The position numbers were made by a program, and so were the translations under genes. The notes below the pieces were generated by a model. The model did no database searches, was not told the origin of the DNA, and worked only from the letters and a program-made list of their open reading frames with translations. This document shows positions 21,100-28,156 of a DNA stretch of 64,000 nucleotides, piece by piece. Origin of the DNA: Marinobacterium rhizophilum DSM 18822 (GTDB lineage Bacteria > Pseudomonadota > Gammaproteobacteria > Pseudomonadales > Balneatricaceae); contig NZ_KB899103.1 in the NCBI RefSeq assembly GCF_000378045.1, positions 62,001 through 126,000 of the forward strand, given 5' to 3'. Each line of letters begins with the position of its first letter. The first letter of the stretch is position 1.

Positions 21100-21218
21100 G
21101 CGTGTGTCCTTCAGGTGTTGTGGGACAGCCAGCAGGCAGGTTCGTCAGACCGTGCGCTCGGGGCGGCTGTTCGGTGTGGGTGTGGTATAGCCTGGCGGCC
21201 AGCGGTCGTAAAAATTTA

Positions 21219-21233
21219 TTGTGCACTGCACAA
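21219..21233. promoter_or_regulatory. Palindromic operator C upstream of phasin gene 2
   Basis: TTGTGCACTGCACAA, identical to operator A, just upstream of the -35 box of the second phasin promoter. Confidence 0.7.
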
Positions 21234-21238
21234 ATTTA

Positions 21239-21266
21239 TTGCCAGGCGCGGCTGGATGGGTATAAT
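21239..21266 (+). promoter_or_regulatory. Sigma-70 promoter of phasin gene 2
   Basis: -35 TTGCCA (21239-21244), 16-base spacer, -10 TATAAT (21261-21266); it has the same geometry as the first phasin promoter. Confidence 0.8.
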
Positions 21267-21274
21267 CATTGTTA

Positions 21275-21289
21275 TTGTGCAGTGCACAA
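21275..21289. promoter_or_regulatory. Palindromic operator D at the phasin 2 transcription start
   Basis: TTGTGCAGTGCACAA, eight bases after the -10 box, the same position relative to the promoter as operator B. Confidence 0.7.
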
Positions 21290-21312
21290 TTAACTAATAG
21301 AGGAACGATATC

Positions 21313-21618
21313 ATGAGTGCCAACGCGACTATCAAGACAGCTTTTGAAACCGTGCAGTCTCTGGTTGAACTCCAGACCAGCACCATCAGCGAGTCCATTG
21401 AACTGCAGAAGAAAAACGGTGAAGAACTGGCCGCTTTCTTCAAAGCCAATGCCGACAAGGCTCAGACGCTGAAAACGCCGCAGGAGCTGGTTTCGTTTAA
21501 CCTGGACTCCAGCAAGGCGCTGTTTGAGATGCTCAAGGCCCAGGGCGAAGCCTTTAGCGGTCTGGCGACCAAGGCAAGCGAAGCAGCGACCGCGGATTTC
21601 TCCAAACTGGTCAAATAA
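21313..21618 (+). CDS. Phasin family protein 2
   Basis: 101 residues, the same length as phasin 1 and clearly paralogous: both contain a block reading ELQKKNGEELAAFFKA or close to it, then LDSSKALFEMLKAQGEAF near residue 70. It is predicted to coat polyhydroxyalkanoate granules. The gene, promoter and two operators repeat the arrangement of the preceding gene, so the whole unit appears to have been duplicated. The ribosome site is GAGG. A bidirectional terminator separates it from convergent ilvA. Confidence 0.88.
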   Translation: MSANATIKTAFETVQSLVELQTSTISESIELQKKNGEELAAFFKANADKAQTLKTPQELVSFNLDSSKALFEMLKAQGEAFSGLATKASEAATADFSKLVK

Positions 21619-21638
21619 GGGCGCTTAACTCGCCCAAG

Positions 21639-21674
21639 AAAAAGCCCCGACGGTGCAGACCGTCGGGGCTTTTT
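21639..21674. terminator. Bidirectional terminator between phasin 2 and ilvA
   Basis: AAAAAGCCCCGACGGT, loop GCAG, ACCGTCGGGGCTTTTT. The A-run and T-run allow function on both strands. Confidence 0.9.
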
Positions 21675-21700
21675 GCTTTCAGGCGGCCAGGGGAGGGGTA

Positions 21701-23224
21701 TTACGCCTGACCCAGAAACAGACGGTAGGCCGTATTATCGGTTTCATCCCAGTAGTTGTAGCCGATTTCACCCAGGAACGCCTTGACCTGCTCGTGCTCG
21801 CTGGCGGGTACCTGCATGCCGACCAGTACGCGACCGTAGGCCGCGCCGTGGTTACGGTAATGGAACATGGAGATGTTCCAGCGCCCGCCCAGCTTGCTGA
21901 GGAACTTCATCAGCGCGCCCGGGCGTTCCGGGAATTCGAAACGGAATACTACCTCGTTGCTCACGGTTGCCGGGGCGTGTCCGCCCACCATGTAACGGAT
22001 GTGCAGCTTGGCCATCTCGTTGTCGGTCAGGTCGATGACCTCTTCGAGGTGCTCCTGTAACTCGGTCAGCAGGGCGGCGCGGCCGGGGCCTTCGCTGCTG
22101 GTCTGGATGCCGGCAAAGACGATGGCTTCATTGTCATCGCTGTAGCGGTAGTTGAATTCGGTGATGTTGCGCTTGCCCAGCGCGGCACAGAACTTGCGAA
22201 AGCTGCCGGGGCGTTCCGGTATGCGGGCGGCGATGATGGCTTCGCGTTTTTCGCCGACTTCGGAACGTTCGGCGATATGTCGCAGGCGGTCGAAGTTGAC
22301 GTTGGCGCCGGAGTCGATAGCAATCAGGGTGCGTTCGCTGCATTGCTCACGCGCAACGTATTTTTTCAGACCGGCAACGCCCAGGGCGCCGGACGGCTCA
22401 CAGATCGAGCGGGTGTCGTCAAAGATGTCCTTGATGGCGGCGCAGATTTCGTCAGTGGTCACTTTTATGACCTCATCGACATACTGGCGTGCCAGGTCAA
22501 AGGTATGTTCGCCGATCTGGGCCACGGCCACGCCTTCGGCGAAGATGCCCACCTGTGACAGTTTTACGCGCGCATCGGCTGCCAGCGCAGCGTGCAGGCA
22601 GGCGGAGTCTTCGGACTCGACGCCGATGATCTTGACGTCCGGCCGCAGGTATTTGATATAGACAGCAATACCGGCGATCAGTCCGCCACCACCCACCGGG
22701 ACAAAGACAGCCTCGATGGGGCCGCTTTCCTGGTGCAGCAGCTCCATGCCAATGGTGCCCTGACCGGCAATGACATCGGGGTCATCGTAGGGTGGTACAT
22801 AGACAAGCCCTTTCTCGTCGACCAGGCGCTCTGCATGGGCCTTGGCTTCCTCAAAGGTATCGCCGTGCAACACGACCTTGCCGCCCATTGCCTTGACGTT
22901 GCTGACCTTGATGTCCGGCGTGGTCTTGGGCATGACGATGGTGGCTTTGACATTCATGTGGCGCGCCGAGTAGGCCAGCCCCTGGGCATGGTTGCCGGCT
23001 GAAGCCGTAACCACGCCTTTGGCTTTTTCGTCGGCGCTCAGCTGAGCCATTTTGTTATAGGCGCCACGGAGCTTGAACGAAAACACCGGTTGCAGGTCTT
23101 CGCGCTTCAGGAGTACCCGGTTATCCAGCCGTTCGGACAAGCTGCGGGCATAATCCAGCGGGGTCTCGATGGCAACGTCATAGACACGTGCCTCCAGAAT
23201 CTTCTTGATATATCGATGAGCCAT
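21701..23224 (-). CDS. ilvA: Threonine ammonia-lyase, biosynthetic
   Basis: 507 residues (E. coli IlvA is 514). This PLP enzyme deaminates threonine to 2-oxobutanoate, the first step to isoleucine. The PLP lysine lies in SFKLRGAYNKM, followed by TASAGNHAQGLAYSA and the Gly-rich PVGGGGLIAGIAVY loop. Two C-terminal ACT-like domains (from about 325 and 420) indicate the allosteric, isoleucine-inhibited form. It is divergent from rpiA with 148 bases between; the region includes an inverted repeat CGCTTG-N6-CAAGCG at 23301-23318. Confidence 0.96.
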   Translation of the reverse strand: MAHRYIKKILEARVYDVAIETPLDYARSLSERLDNRVLLKREDLQPVFSFKLRGAYNKMAQLSADEKAKGVVTASAGNHAQGLAYSARHMNVKATIVMPKTTPDIKVSNVKAMGGKVVLHGDTFEEAKAHAERLVDEKGLVYVPPYDDPDVIAGQGTIGMELLHQESGPIEAVFVPVGGGGLIAGIAVYIKYLRPDVKIIGVESEDSACLHAALAADARVKLSQVGIFAEGVAVAQIGEHTFDLARQYVDEVIKVTTDEICAAIKDIFDDTRSICEPSGALGVAGLKKYVAREQCSERTLIAIDSGANVNFDRLRHIAERSEVGEKREAIIAARIPERPGSFRKFCAALGKRNITEFNYRYSDDNEAIVFAGIQTSSEGPGRAALLTELQEHLEEVIDLTDNEMAKLHIRYMVGGHAPATVSNEVVFRFEFPERPGALMKFLSKLGGRWNISMFHYRNHGAAYGRVLVGMQVPASEHEQVKAFLGEIGYNYWDETDNTAYRLFLGQA

Positions 23225-23372
23225 GGGAATGCTGTGCCATAAGTTAGGTCTGGCGGCGCCAGTGCAGCCGCAAATAGCAGGAAATGGTATAAGCTGACAC
23301 CGCTTGCGTCTACAAGCGCGCCGGCACAGTGCGTATAATTTATCGCCTTACTAGCATACGGGTTTAAGTGTG

Positions 23373-24044
23373 ATGACGCAGGATGAAATGAAGCGGGCTG
23401 TTGCGCGGGCGGCTCTGGACTATATCAAGGGCGGCTTGCAGAGCGATTCCATCATCGGTGTCGGCACCGGTTCCACGGCCAACTTCTTTATTGATGAGCT
23501 GGCCGGCATCAAGCATTTGTTTGAGGCTGCGGTGGCGAGTTCCGAGGCGACCGCCGAGCGGCTGCGTGGGCACGGCATCCCGGTCTATGACCTGAATGCT
23601 GTAACGGGGCTGGATACCTATGTTGATGGGGCTGACGAGTTTGATGCCGATCTGAACCTGATCAAGGGCGGCGGCGGCGCTCTGACCCGGGAAAAAATCG
23701 TTGCAGCGGCAGCAAAGGAATTTGTCTGTATCGTCGATGCATCCAAGCAGGTTGAGTGCCTGGGGGCTTTTCCGCTGCCGGTGGAAGTGATTCCAATGGC
23801 GCGTTCACTGGTGGCCCGTGAACTGGTGCGCCTTGGCGGTCAGCCGGAGCTGCGCGAAGGGTTTGTCACCGATAACGGCAATCTGATTCTTGATGTTTAT
23901 AATCTGAAAATCCGGGACCCCAAGGCTTTTGAGGCCGAACTGAACAACATTGTTGGTGTTGTTACCAACGGGCTGTTTGCGCGCCGTGCGGCGGATGTCG
24001 TGCTGATGGGCACCACCGGCGGCGTTGAAACCATCAAGCCGTAA
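23373..24044 (+). CDS. rpiA: Ribose-5-phosphate isomerase A
   Basis: 223 residues (E. coli RpiA is 219). It interconverts ribose-5-phosphate and ribulose-5-phosphate in the pentose phosphate pathway. Key motifs are [13 protein letters not shown], the catalytic region [25 protein letters not shown] with the catalytic Glu, and DASKQVE. ATG 23373 aligns with the family start; a GTG directly before it is also in frame. A TATAAT at 23334-23339 is the likely -10, with a weak -35. The ilvA-rpiA divergent pair is common in gammaproteobacteria. Confidence 0.96.
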   Translation: MTQDEMKRAVARAALDYIKGGLQSDSIIGVGTGSTANFFIDELAGIKHLFEAAVASSEATAERLRGHGIPVYDLNAVTGLDTYVDGADEFDADLNLIKGGGGALTREKIVAAAAKEFVCIVDASKQVECLGAFPLPVEVIPMARSLVARELVRLGGQPELREGFVTDNGNLILDVYNLKIRDPKAFEAELNNIVGVVTNGLFARRAADVVLMGTTGGVETIKP

Positions 24045-24122
24045 CCGACATTCCCTGCGGTTTCCCGGCGTCTGCCTCTGGGAGCCGCTGCCGGAGTGCT
24101 GTTTGACCTGCGTCGATCCTGC

Positions 24123-24350
24123 CGTGTTAGCGAGCTGCCGCAGGTCCTGAATTTCATACAGTACAGCTGCGAGCGACTTTCAGCGCCGGGTAAAGTGCGG
24201 TCGTTCCAGGCTGTGTTCGTTGTGGCAGCGGTCGCCTGAGGGCAGGCGGCCGGGGGGACTGATCAGGCCGAGGCGTTCGAGATATCGAATGATTTCAGCG
24301 CTCAGGCCCGATCCATTGGCGATATCGCCGATGCGCAGCGCGGGCGTGTC
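24123..24350 (-). pseudogene. MerR-family regulator remnant
   Basis: Reading this strand gives a recognisable MerR helix-turn-helix: LRIGDIANGSGLSAEIIRYL, then RLGLISPPGR, SGDR and ERPHFTRR. It is interrupted by an in-frame TGA (24180-24182), after which YEIQDLRQLAN, matching the MerR linker helix, continues in the same frame. No start codon precedes the DNA-binding part; the upstream frame leads straight to the stop of the 41-residue ORF. The effector domain is absent. It is a decayed gene lying behind rpiA. Confidence 0.55.
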
Positions 24351-24374
24351 AAATGGCCAGCTGCAGGTGGAGCC

Positions 24375-24500
24375 TTACCACTGCACGACCTTTATCAGCG
24401 CGATGCTGACCGGCATCGTGATCCAGAGCAACGCCAGCAGATTAATGACAATCCAGCCGTAGCCAGCATTATCACGGAAGTTTTCGTCGTGATGTGCCAT
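24375..24500 (-). CDS. Small single-span membrane protein (41 aa)
   Basis: 41 residues, below usual gene-calling length: a charged N-terminus (MAHHDENFRDNAGYG) then a hydrophobic span (WIVINLLALLWITMPVSIAL) ending in IKVVQW. ATG at 24500 has GGGA at a suitable distance upstream. The following region, 24501-24726, holds no other gene. I recognise no family. Its stop is in the same frame as the MerR remnant downstream, so the two may once have been neighbours in an operon. Confidence 0.55.
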   Translation of the reverse strand: MAHHDENFRDNAGYGWIVINLLALLWITMPVSIALIKVVQW

Positions 24501-24726
24501 GTCGTATTCCCGTTTAATTAAGGTTTGAGATTAATTGCGGCGATTCTACCAATAAAACATGGGCCTTTATAGTTGCCTGCGCGGTTTGCGTATTCAGGCA
24601 CATGCGGGCTTACCCTGCTGCCCGTTGCCGTTGAACCTGTGGTGACGGCCCTGTCTTGAGGCTGTTTCGGGGCCGGCCATGGTTATAATGAAGCTCTGTT
24701 TTGTCGAGTCACGGGCGGGGAGCTGC

Positions 24727-27700
24727 ATGAAAGGGATGAAGTGGGCGTGTGGAGTACTGGTGGGGTTTTTACTGCTCTTCCATACGCTGCCCTATGTTTT
24801 GAGGGATCAGGCGGTCATCTGGTTGCAAAAGCAGGGGGCCGAGGATGTGGGTCTTAGAGCGCTCAAGCTGAACTGGCAGCAGGGCCGTATCGAAGTCGAT
24901 GCGCTTCACGCCCGTGCACCTGGCCGCCTGCCACTTAACGTGGGGCAGCTGGTGCTGGATATTGATATTCCCCACCTGTTTGAGCAGCAGCTGCTGGTGA
25001 GTGAACTTGCACTGGCGGATATCGAATCCGGGGTTCGCCTCAGGGATGGGGAGCTTTGGCTGGGTCCTGTGAACCTCAGCGCATTGCAGAATGACCAAGA
25101 GCCACGGGATACCACTCAGGAGCAAGACGAGCCTTCGTCCTGGCGCGTCGGTGTCGACCGTATCCGTATTGACCGCTTTAACTGGCGAACCGAGCTTCCT
25201 GATCAGGAGCACAGTCTCGAGCTGGCCGTCGGTGAGTTGGACGAACTTTATCAGTGGCGTGAAAACGAGCAGAGCCGGTTGCGCCTTGACGGGCGCCTCA
25301 ATGGTGCTCCGTTCCATATCGATACTGAGGCTGTACCGCTGCCGACCGAAAAGACATCGAACATGAGGCTGTCGCTGCAGGGGTTCCCGCTTGAGTCTGT
25401 CACAGCGGCTTTTGTGCCTGGTTTGAGCGCGAATCTGTCCTTCGACCTGGCCCTGTCTGCGTCCCTGGCGGGTAGTGATGGGCTGCTGCAACCCACGGGT
25501 CGCCTCAGCCTGGAAAGCCTGAACTACAACAGCAACGACCTGAGTCTGGTGAATCAGCAGATCCGCTGGGAAGGGGAGCTCAGCATTGAGCTTAAGAGCC
25601 TGTTGCCGAGCCGTGTCGCGATGAAGGCGGCAATAGAGCTGATGCAGCCATCTTCGAAACAGCCCTCAGGGCTGGAAGCGACCCTCGAAACCCTGAGCTG
25701 GAACGGTGACCTGGGGCTTGAGTTCGACAGTAGCGCTCAGCCCAGCCGTCTGGACATGCAAGCTGCGATTGAGTTGTTGCAGCCATCGGCGAGAGACGCC
25801 GCAGGACTGGAGGCGGGGCTCGAAAGCCTGAGCTGGAACGGTGACCTGGGGCTTGAGTTCGACAGTAGCGCTGATCCCAGCCGTCTGGACATGCAAGCTG
25901 CGATTGAGTTGTTGCAGCCATCGGCGAGAGACGCCGCAGGACTGGAGGCGGGGCTCGAAAGCCTGAGCTGGAACGGTGACCTGGGGCTTGAGTTCGCGAG
26001 CGGCGCCCCGGGTAGCCTGGTACTGGACGGGGATCTCAAGCTGGCCGGTAATCGCGCGCAGTTGCCGGGTACGCTGAACGGTTCTCTGGCGGGGCTGGAC
26101 TGGCAGGGGCGCGTGGATCTGGCACTGGCGCAAGGTGCTCCTGCCAACCTGACCGCGAAGGGGGTATTGGGGCTCGGTGAGACCCGTTTGCAGCTGCCCG
26201 ACACGGGCAGCATCGGATTGCAAAAGGGCCGTTGGGACGGCAGCCTGCAGCTCGGTTTTGCAAGCGGGCAGCCACAGGATCTGACGCTGACCGGAGACCT
26301 GCTGCTCGACAGTCACCAGTTGAACCTGCTGAACCAGCAAATGGACGCCAGTCTTGGCATGCTGGGCTGGTCGGGAAATATAAATGTTCGTCTGCCGAAA
26401 GCGACTCGCCAGGTCGAGGTGGACGGTGCCTTGAATGCAACACAGGGGGCGGTCAGCGCACCTCAGTTCAGTGCATCGCTGGGCGAGCTGAACTGGCAGG
26501 GCGGTACCCGCCTGGTGCAGCAGAGTCTGAACGTGGATGGCGAAATCGGCGTCTCTGTACTGGCTTTCAAGCAACCGCAACGACTGAATGCGCAGCTGGA
26601 TTCGCTTAATGGCCGTGTGCAACTCAGTAGTGCGGACCTGGCCGCATTCGCCGTGCAGGTGCCGGCACTCAGTGTCAGCAAGGTCAATGTCAGCGCCGGT
26701 CAGCAGGACTATCCGCTGGCGACTCTGGACGCGCTGGCGCTGGAGGCCATGAGCCTGCAGGAGTCAATGGACCTGGACCTCAGGGAATTGCGCCTGAACG
26801 GGCTGAACGTGGCCAGGGCGGGAGGCAAGCCACTGACGGCCGTGGGGCAGGTGCAGATGAATGGTCTGACATACCAGAATGGCCGGCAGGCGGTCCTGTC
26901 CAGGCTGTCGGTCCATGACAGCAGCACCCGGATTCGACTCGACAAGGATGGGCAGCCTGCCGACATTGTTGCGCTGCAGATGGCACTGGATGAAATGTCC
27001 GGGGTCTCTTCAGCCTCCAGTGGTGATAAGACCGGTGTCGCCAGCTCAGGCAGTGCCGGCGGTGAAGCGCTTGCCTGGAAACTCGACCGGCTCGAACTGG
27101 GTGGAAGCAATCATGTGCTGTTCGACGATGCCTCGTCGGAACCTGCCTTTACGGCTGATGTTGATATCAAGCGCTTTCAGGTACTTGAATTGGGCAGCCT
27201 GCACAGAGCACCCAGCCCGTTCGAACTCAAGGCAAGCATCAATCAGTTCGCTCAACTCGATGCCAATGGCGCGGTTAACCTGATCGGTGGCGTTAGTGAC
27301 GGTGAGTGGCAGGCGACGCTGTCGGGAGTCGAACTGCCTGCTCTGAGTCCCTATAGCATTCGTTATACGGGCTATTACCTGAACAGCGGTCAGCTGAACA
27401 TCAAGACAGAGGGAACACTGACGGCTCGCAAAATCGATGGCAACAACAATGTGCGCCTTAACCGGGTTGCGGTTGACCGCGTTGATGCCGACCAGAGTGC
27501 CGAGCTGAGCCAGCAGCTGGCCATGCCGCTGGAAACTGCATTGGCATTACTGCAGGACGATGACCAGAATATCGAACTCGACGTGCCGATCAGTGGCTCA
27601 CTCGACAGTCCCGATTTCGGTTACCAGAGCGTGATAAACATTATTGCCGAGAAAGGGCTCAAGTCGGCGGCGATGGGCTTTCTGACCTCCGCGCTGCAAC

Positions 27701-28143
27701 CCTACGGTGCACTGATTACCCTGGCCGGAATGGCGGCCGATGCGAGCAAGACCGGCAGCGCCATTGAACTGGCCCCCGTCGAGTTCGCGCCCGGCATCGC
27801 AGAGCTGGATCCGGGCAGTCACGATTATCTCGATAAGATTACCGACATGCTGAACGCGCGTGAGGGCCTTAGGCTCAACCTCTGTGGCCAGGCGGTCTTG
27901 CAGGACCGGGCCGTGTTGCAGCCGGCTCTGGTCGAGGAGCAGGGCTCGCGCGAGGTACCGCTGGATGAGGTCGGGCTCGCAGCGGAGCTGAAAAAGCGCC
28001 TGCAAAGCCTGGCCGATCGCCGAGCCGCGTCGGTCAAAAGTTATCTGGGCAGCCGCGTCGAGGGCGATCGGCTGTTCCTCTGCTACTCCCAACTGGAGCT
28101 GGCAGAGGCCGAGGCCAAGCCGGTCGTCTTCCTCGGTCTGTAA
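24727..28143 (+). CDS. DUF748 / AsmA-like large envelope protein with tandem repeats
   Basis: 1138 residues. One N-terminal membrane anchor (WACGVLVGFLLLFHTLPYVL) is followed by a long, repetitive beta-rich region typical of DUF748/AsmA-like proteins, which span the periplasm, probably for lipid transport or envelope maintenance. Residues about 280-430 contain 45-residue repeats (AAIELLQPSARDAAGLEAG, SLSWNGDLGLEFDSS). The C-terminus (LAPVEFAPGIAELDPGSHDYL) resembles the start of an OmpA-like module. ATG at 24727 has GGGGAG upstream; the longer reading from 24679 lacks a ribosome site. It is convergent with ybbP. Confidence 0.8.
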   Translation: MKGMKWACGVLVGFLLLFHTLPYVLRDQAVIWLQKQGAEDVGLRALKLNWQQGRIEVDALHARAPGRLPLNVGQLVLDIDIPHLFEQQLLVSELALADIESGVRLRDGELWLGPVNLSALQNDQEPRDTTQEQDEPSSWRVGVDRIRIDRFNWRTELPDQEHSLELAVGELDELYQWRENEQSRLRLDGRLNGAPFHIDTEAVPLPTEKTSNMRLSLQGFPLESVTAAFVPGLSANLSFDLALSASLAGSDGLLQPTGRLSLESLNYNSNDLSLVNQQIRWEGELSIELKSLLPSRVAMKAAIELMQPSSKQPSGLEATLETLSWNGDLGLEFDSSAQPSRLDMQAAIELLQPSARDAAGLEAGLESLSWNGDLGLEFDSSADPSRLDMQAAIELLQPSARDAAGLEAGLESLSWNGDLGLEFASGAPGSLVLDGDLKLAGNRAQLPGTLNGSLAGLDWQGRVDLALAQGAPANLTAKGVLGLGETRLQLPDTGSIGLQKGRWDGSLQLGFASGQPQDLTLTGDLLLDSHQLNLLNQQMDASLGMLGWSGNINVRLPKATRQVEVDGALNATQGAVSAPQFSASLGELNWQGGTRLVQQSLNVDGEIGVSVLAFKQPQRLNAQLDSLNGRVQLSSADLAAFAVQVPALSVSKVNVSAGQQDYPLATLDALALEAMSLQESMDLDLRELRLNGLNVARAGGKPLTAVGQVQMNGLTYQNGRQAVLSRLSVHDSSTRIRLDKDGQPADIVALQMALDEMSGVSSASSGDKTGVASSGSAGGEALAWKLDRLELGGSNHVLFDDASSEPAFTADVDIKRFQVLELGSLHRAPSPFELKASINQFAQLDANGAVNLIGGVSDGEWQATLSGVELPALSPYSIRYTGYYLNSGQLNIKTEGTLTARKIDGNNNVRLNRVAVDRVDADQSAELSQQLAMPLETALALLQDDDQNIELDVPISGSLDSPDFGYQSVINIIAEKGLKSAAMGFLTSALQPYGALITLAGMAADASKTGSAIELAPVEFAPGIAELDPGSHDYLDKITDMLNAREGLRLNLCGQAVLQDRAVLQPALVEEQGSREVPLDEVGLAAELKKRLQSLADRRAASVKSYLGSRVEGDRLFLCYSQLELAEAEAKPVVFLGL
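25701..25970 (+). repeat. Two 135-bp tandem repeats inside the DUF748 gene
   Basis: Units 25701-25835 and 25836-25970 are identical apart from two adjacent-codon substitutions (about 133 of 135 bases). A diverged unit precedes them, and a partial copy of about 27 bases follows. Each unit encodes 45 residues, so the frame is kept. Confidence 0.9.
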
Positions 28144-28156
28144 GCAGCCGCCCGTG

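Noticed and set aside
25566-25997. Regular repeats that might suggest a CRISPR-like array
   Set aside because: Units are 135 bp, contiguous and in frame inside a coding sequence, without spacers.
25666-26622. 318-residue minus-strand frame with repeats
   Set aside because: The repeats are the reverse complement of the DUF748 tandem repeats; no ribosome site or recognisable protein.
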